From assembly GCF_019417665.1 (NCBI RefSeq), contig NZ_DXUU01000083.1, positions 1 to 7,268 on the forward strand: a DNA stretch of 7,268 bases. The letters are read 5' to 3'. Below, piece after piece: positions 5,770 through 7,268 of this stretch. The translations under genes were made by a program, and so were the position numbers. How positions within the stretch are numbered: position 1 is the first letter of the stretch; the number at the start of each line of letters is the position of its first letter. Under the pieces are notes generated by a model. That model was given only the letters and a program-made list of their open reading frames with translations. It did no database searches and had not been told where the DNA came from. The DNA comes from Ruminococcus sp. Its GTDB lineage: Bacteria; Bacillota; Clostridia; Oscillospirales; Ruminococcaceae.

Positions 5770-7268
5770 TTATCCCTCCAATTCCTCTAAATTGCCGAAA
5801 GTTTCACCTGCGGATGCCTCTGCAACAAGCGGCAGATCAAACTCTGGAAACGGCTACTGTTCCATACTTTCACGAATAAACACTACCGCCTCATTCAGCT
5901 TTTCTTTCGGAATAATAAACGTCAGTTCATCGTGAATCTGTAATATCGGTTTCAGCCATGGACGCTCCGACAGTCCCTCCAAAATACGTACAATTGCCAG
6001 TTTCAGAATATCCGCTGCTGTTCCCTGAATCGGCGTATTTAATGCGCACCGCTCTGCAAAAGACTGCAAGCCCCAATTATCACTGCGAATATTGGGAAGA
6101 TAACGTCTGCGACCAAGCCAGGTTTCTGTGTACATATTCTGCTTTGCCATGGCTTTGGTTTCATCCTGCCATGCGGTCAGTCCAGGGTATCCGGCTTTCA
6201 GATTTCGGATAATGGTTTCGCATTCTTCTATGGTCTTGTCCACGCCTGCCTTAAATTTCAGCGTGCTTTGCAGCCCTTTCGGAAACAGTCCGTAAAATGT
6301 ACCAAAGTTTACATTTTTGGCAATGGTACGTTGTTCCTTGTACTCCTTCCGGTGCTTGTCCTGTGCTTCTTCGTAGGTACAGCCGAAAATGACAGAAGTC
6401 GTTGCTGCATGAATATCACCGCCGTTTTTGTAGGTTTCCATCATGGTTATGTCACGGCAGTAAAACGCTCCCACACGCAGTTCAATCTGCGAAAAATCCA
6501 GTGACAATATCAGATGATTTTCCGGTGCTTTGATAAAATTACGGACGCCGATGGGATCGTTGCTCTTGCGGGGGCAGTTCTGTAAATTGGGATTACGGCA
6601 GTTCATTCGTCCTGTTTCCGTGGACAGAGCAAAGAAATCCGGATGGATCCTGCCGGTTGCTGTGTTCCGGTATTTCAGATAACCGTCAATGTAAGTGGAC
6701 TTGATCTTGCCCCATTTCCGGTATTCCTGTACCAATGTGAACAGAGGAGAAAGTTCCGGTCGGTTAGTATCACACCACTCCTTCAGCATGATCATGGACG
6801 CATCATCTGCTGCCTCTTTATTTGATGCAGTGACTTTCATAACAGGAAGTTTCAAAGTTTGATAAAGATAATCCTTGAAAGCTTTGGTACTGCAATTTGC
6901 ACCAATGGGGATATCACCGATAATCATTGCAATTTCATTCCGAATGCGTTCCATCTGACCTTCCGCCTCATGCTGACGCTCTTTCATCAAATCCACATCA
7001 ACAGGTACGCCGTTGTGCTTCATAATGCCGAGATATACCGCTGTGGGAGATTCAATCTGCTCCACAATATACCGATGTTTCGGAAGAAACCGGTCAAACC
7101 AGTTATTGAAAATATGATACAGCCGCAGTGCAAAATCAGAGTCTGCACAGCCATATCTTACTGTTTCAGCGTCCTGTGCATCCAGTTCGTCAAAATGTCT
7201 GCCGTTTGTAACTTCTGAAAATGTAGGCAGAGGTTCGTGACACAGTTCTGCCGCCAGCTTTTTCAGTC
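5770..7268 (-). CDS. Phage family A DNA polymerase, 5' end outside window, in-frame TAG near 3' end
   Basis: The frame is open to the right edge; the GTG at 7065-7063 is internal. Numbering from the first full codon (7266-7264), the visible part begins with the end of a 3'-5' exonuclease-like domain (YGCADSD, Tyr38 and Asp42, as in Exo III). It continues with the polymerase domain: ETGRMNCRNPNLQNCP, motif A SLDFSQIELR (catalytic Asp codon 6498-6496), motif B R-x3-K-x3-F-x3-YG (RTIAKNVNFGTFYG) and motif C QIHDE (5934-5926). Catalytic residues are intact. TAG at 5856-5854 follows RESMEQ. The frame then continues 27 codons (PFPEFDLP, AEASAG, EELEG) to TAA at 5772-5770, and this tail looks like the normal family C-terminus. 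The next gene starts 2 bases later. This is the replicative polymerase of a phage-type module. Confidence 0.93.
5854..5856 (-). other. In-frame TAG inside the polymerase C-terminus
   Basis: The codon order is GAA CAG TAG CCG TTT CCA, in one frame with both the polymerase body and a 27-codon tail that keeps the family's proline- and acid-rich ending. A single base change from AAG or CAG would create it. All native stops visible in the window are TGA (295, 1384, 1623, 5339) or TAA (434, 5770); none is TAG. No second in-frame TAG was found inside a gene. Confidence 0.8.

Larger units (their letters stand above)
4593..7268 (-). mobile_element. Right module: phage replication operon remnant (polymerase, DUF4406-like, primase)
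   Basis: Three same-strand genes are separated by 2 bases and then overlap by 4, with ribosome binding sites inside the preceding genes. Family A polymerase with a RepB-like primase is a phage replication set. The first gene is open at the right edge, so the promoter lies outside. Both the polymerase (TAG) and the primase (3' loss) are damaged, which suggests a defective prophage or a recombined fragment. Confidence 0.6.

Noticed and set aside
7063..7065. GTG as the polymerase start
   Set aside because: The frame continues upstream to the window edge with exonuclease-domain sequence (YGCADSD), so the gene starts outside the window.
6859..7218. 119-codon open frame on the plus strand
   Set aside because: Antisense of the polymerase, whose motifs are conserved on the minus strand.

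Overview
The window looks like accessory DNA from a low-to-moderate GC Firmicute, most likely a gut Clostridia / Oscillospiraceae-type bacterium. This rests on gene content (KilAC antirepressor, DUF3789 micro-protein, orphan D12 adenine methylase, NlpC/P60-SpaA surface protein, phage-type family A DNA polymerase), on GGAGG-type ribosome binding sites and on recalled family distribution. No host marker gene is present. No tRNA, rRNA, CRISPR array, IS transposase, integrase or att site was found. No stretch over 300 bases lacks a gene.

Left part (2 to about 4601, all + strand): the C-terminal end of a KilAC-domain antirepressor (2-295), a 37-residue membrane micro-protein of the DUF3789 type (321-434), a 107-base leader with strong, mutually exclusive RNA folds, a D12-class DNA adenine methylase (542-1384), a translationally coupled 80-residue Cys-rich protein (1381-1623), an intrinsic terminator (1698-1720) placed directly before the next ribosome binding site, and a large secreted protein from 1737. 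That protein has a signal peptide, an NlpC/P60 cysteine peptidase domain and about seven SpaA/Cna-B-like repeats. The set is typical of conjugative or phage-related accessory modules: gene control, DNA modification and cell-wall remodelling or adhesion.

Right part (about 4593 to 7268, all - strand, read right to left): a family A DNA polymerase open at the window edge, a DUF4406-like nucleoside deoxyribosyltransferase-fold protein (5339-5767) and a RepB-like primase (from 5342 leftwards). The three are tightly packed (2-base gap, then an ATGA overlap), as in a phage replication operon.

The two parts meet tail to tail near 4600. There the seventh SpaA repeat stops just before its expected isopeptide Glu, and the primase stops at about residue 250. 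Beyond this point each reading frame only reads the antisense of the other gene. This is a deletion, a recombination scar or an assembly chimera. The polymerase also carries an in-frame TAG 27 codons before a natural-looking C-terminus and TAA stop. This suggests either decay of the replication module or amber suppression/recoding. The methylase leader, where one segment can pair either with an upstream arm or with the ribosome binding site, is the best candidate for an undescribed regulatory element.
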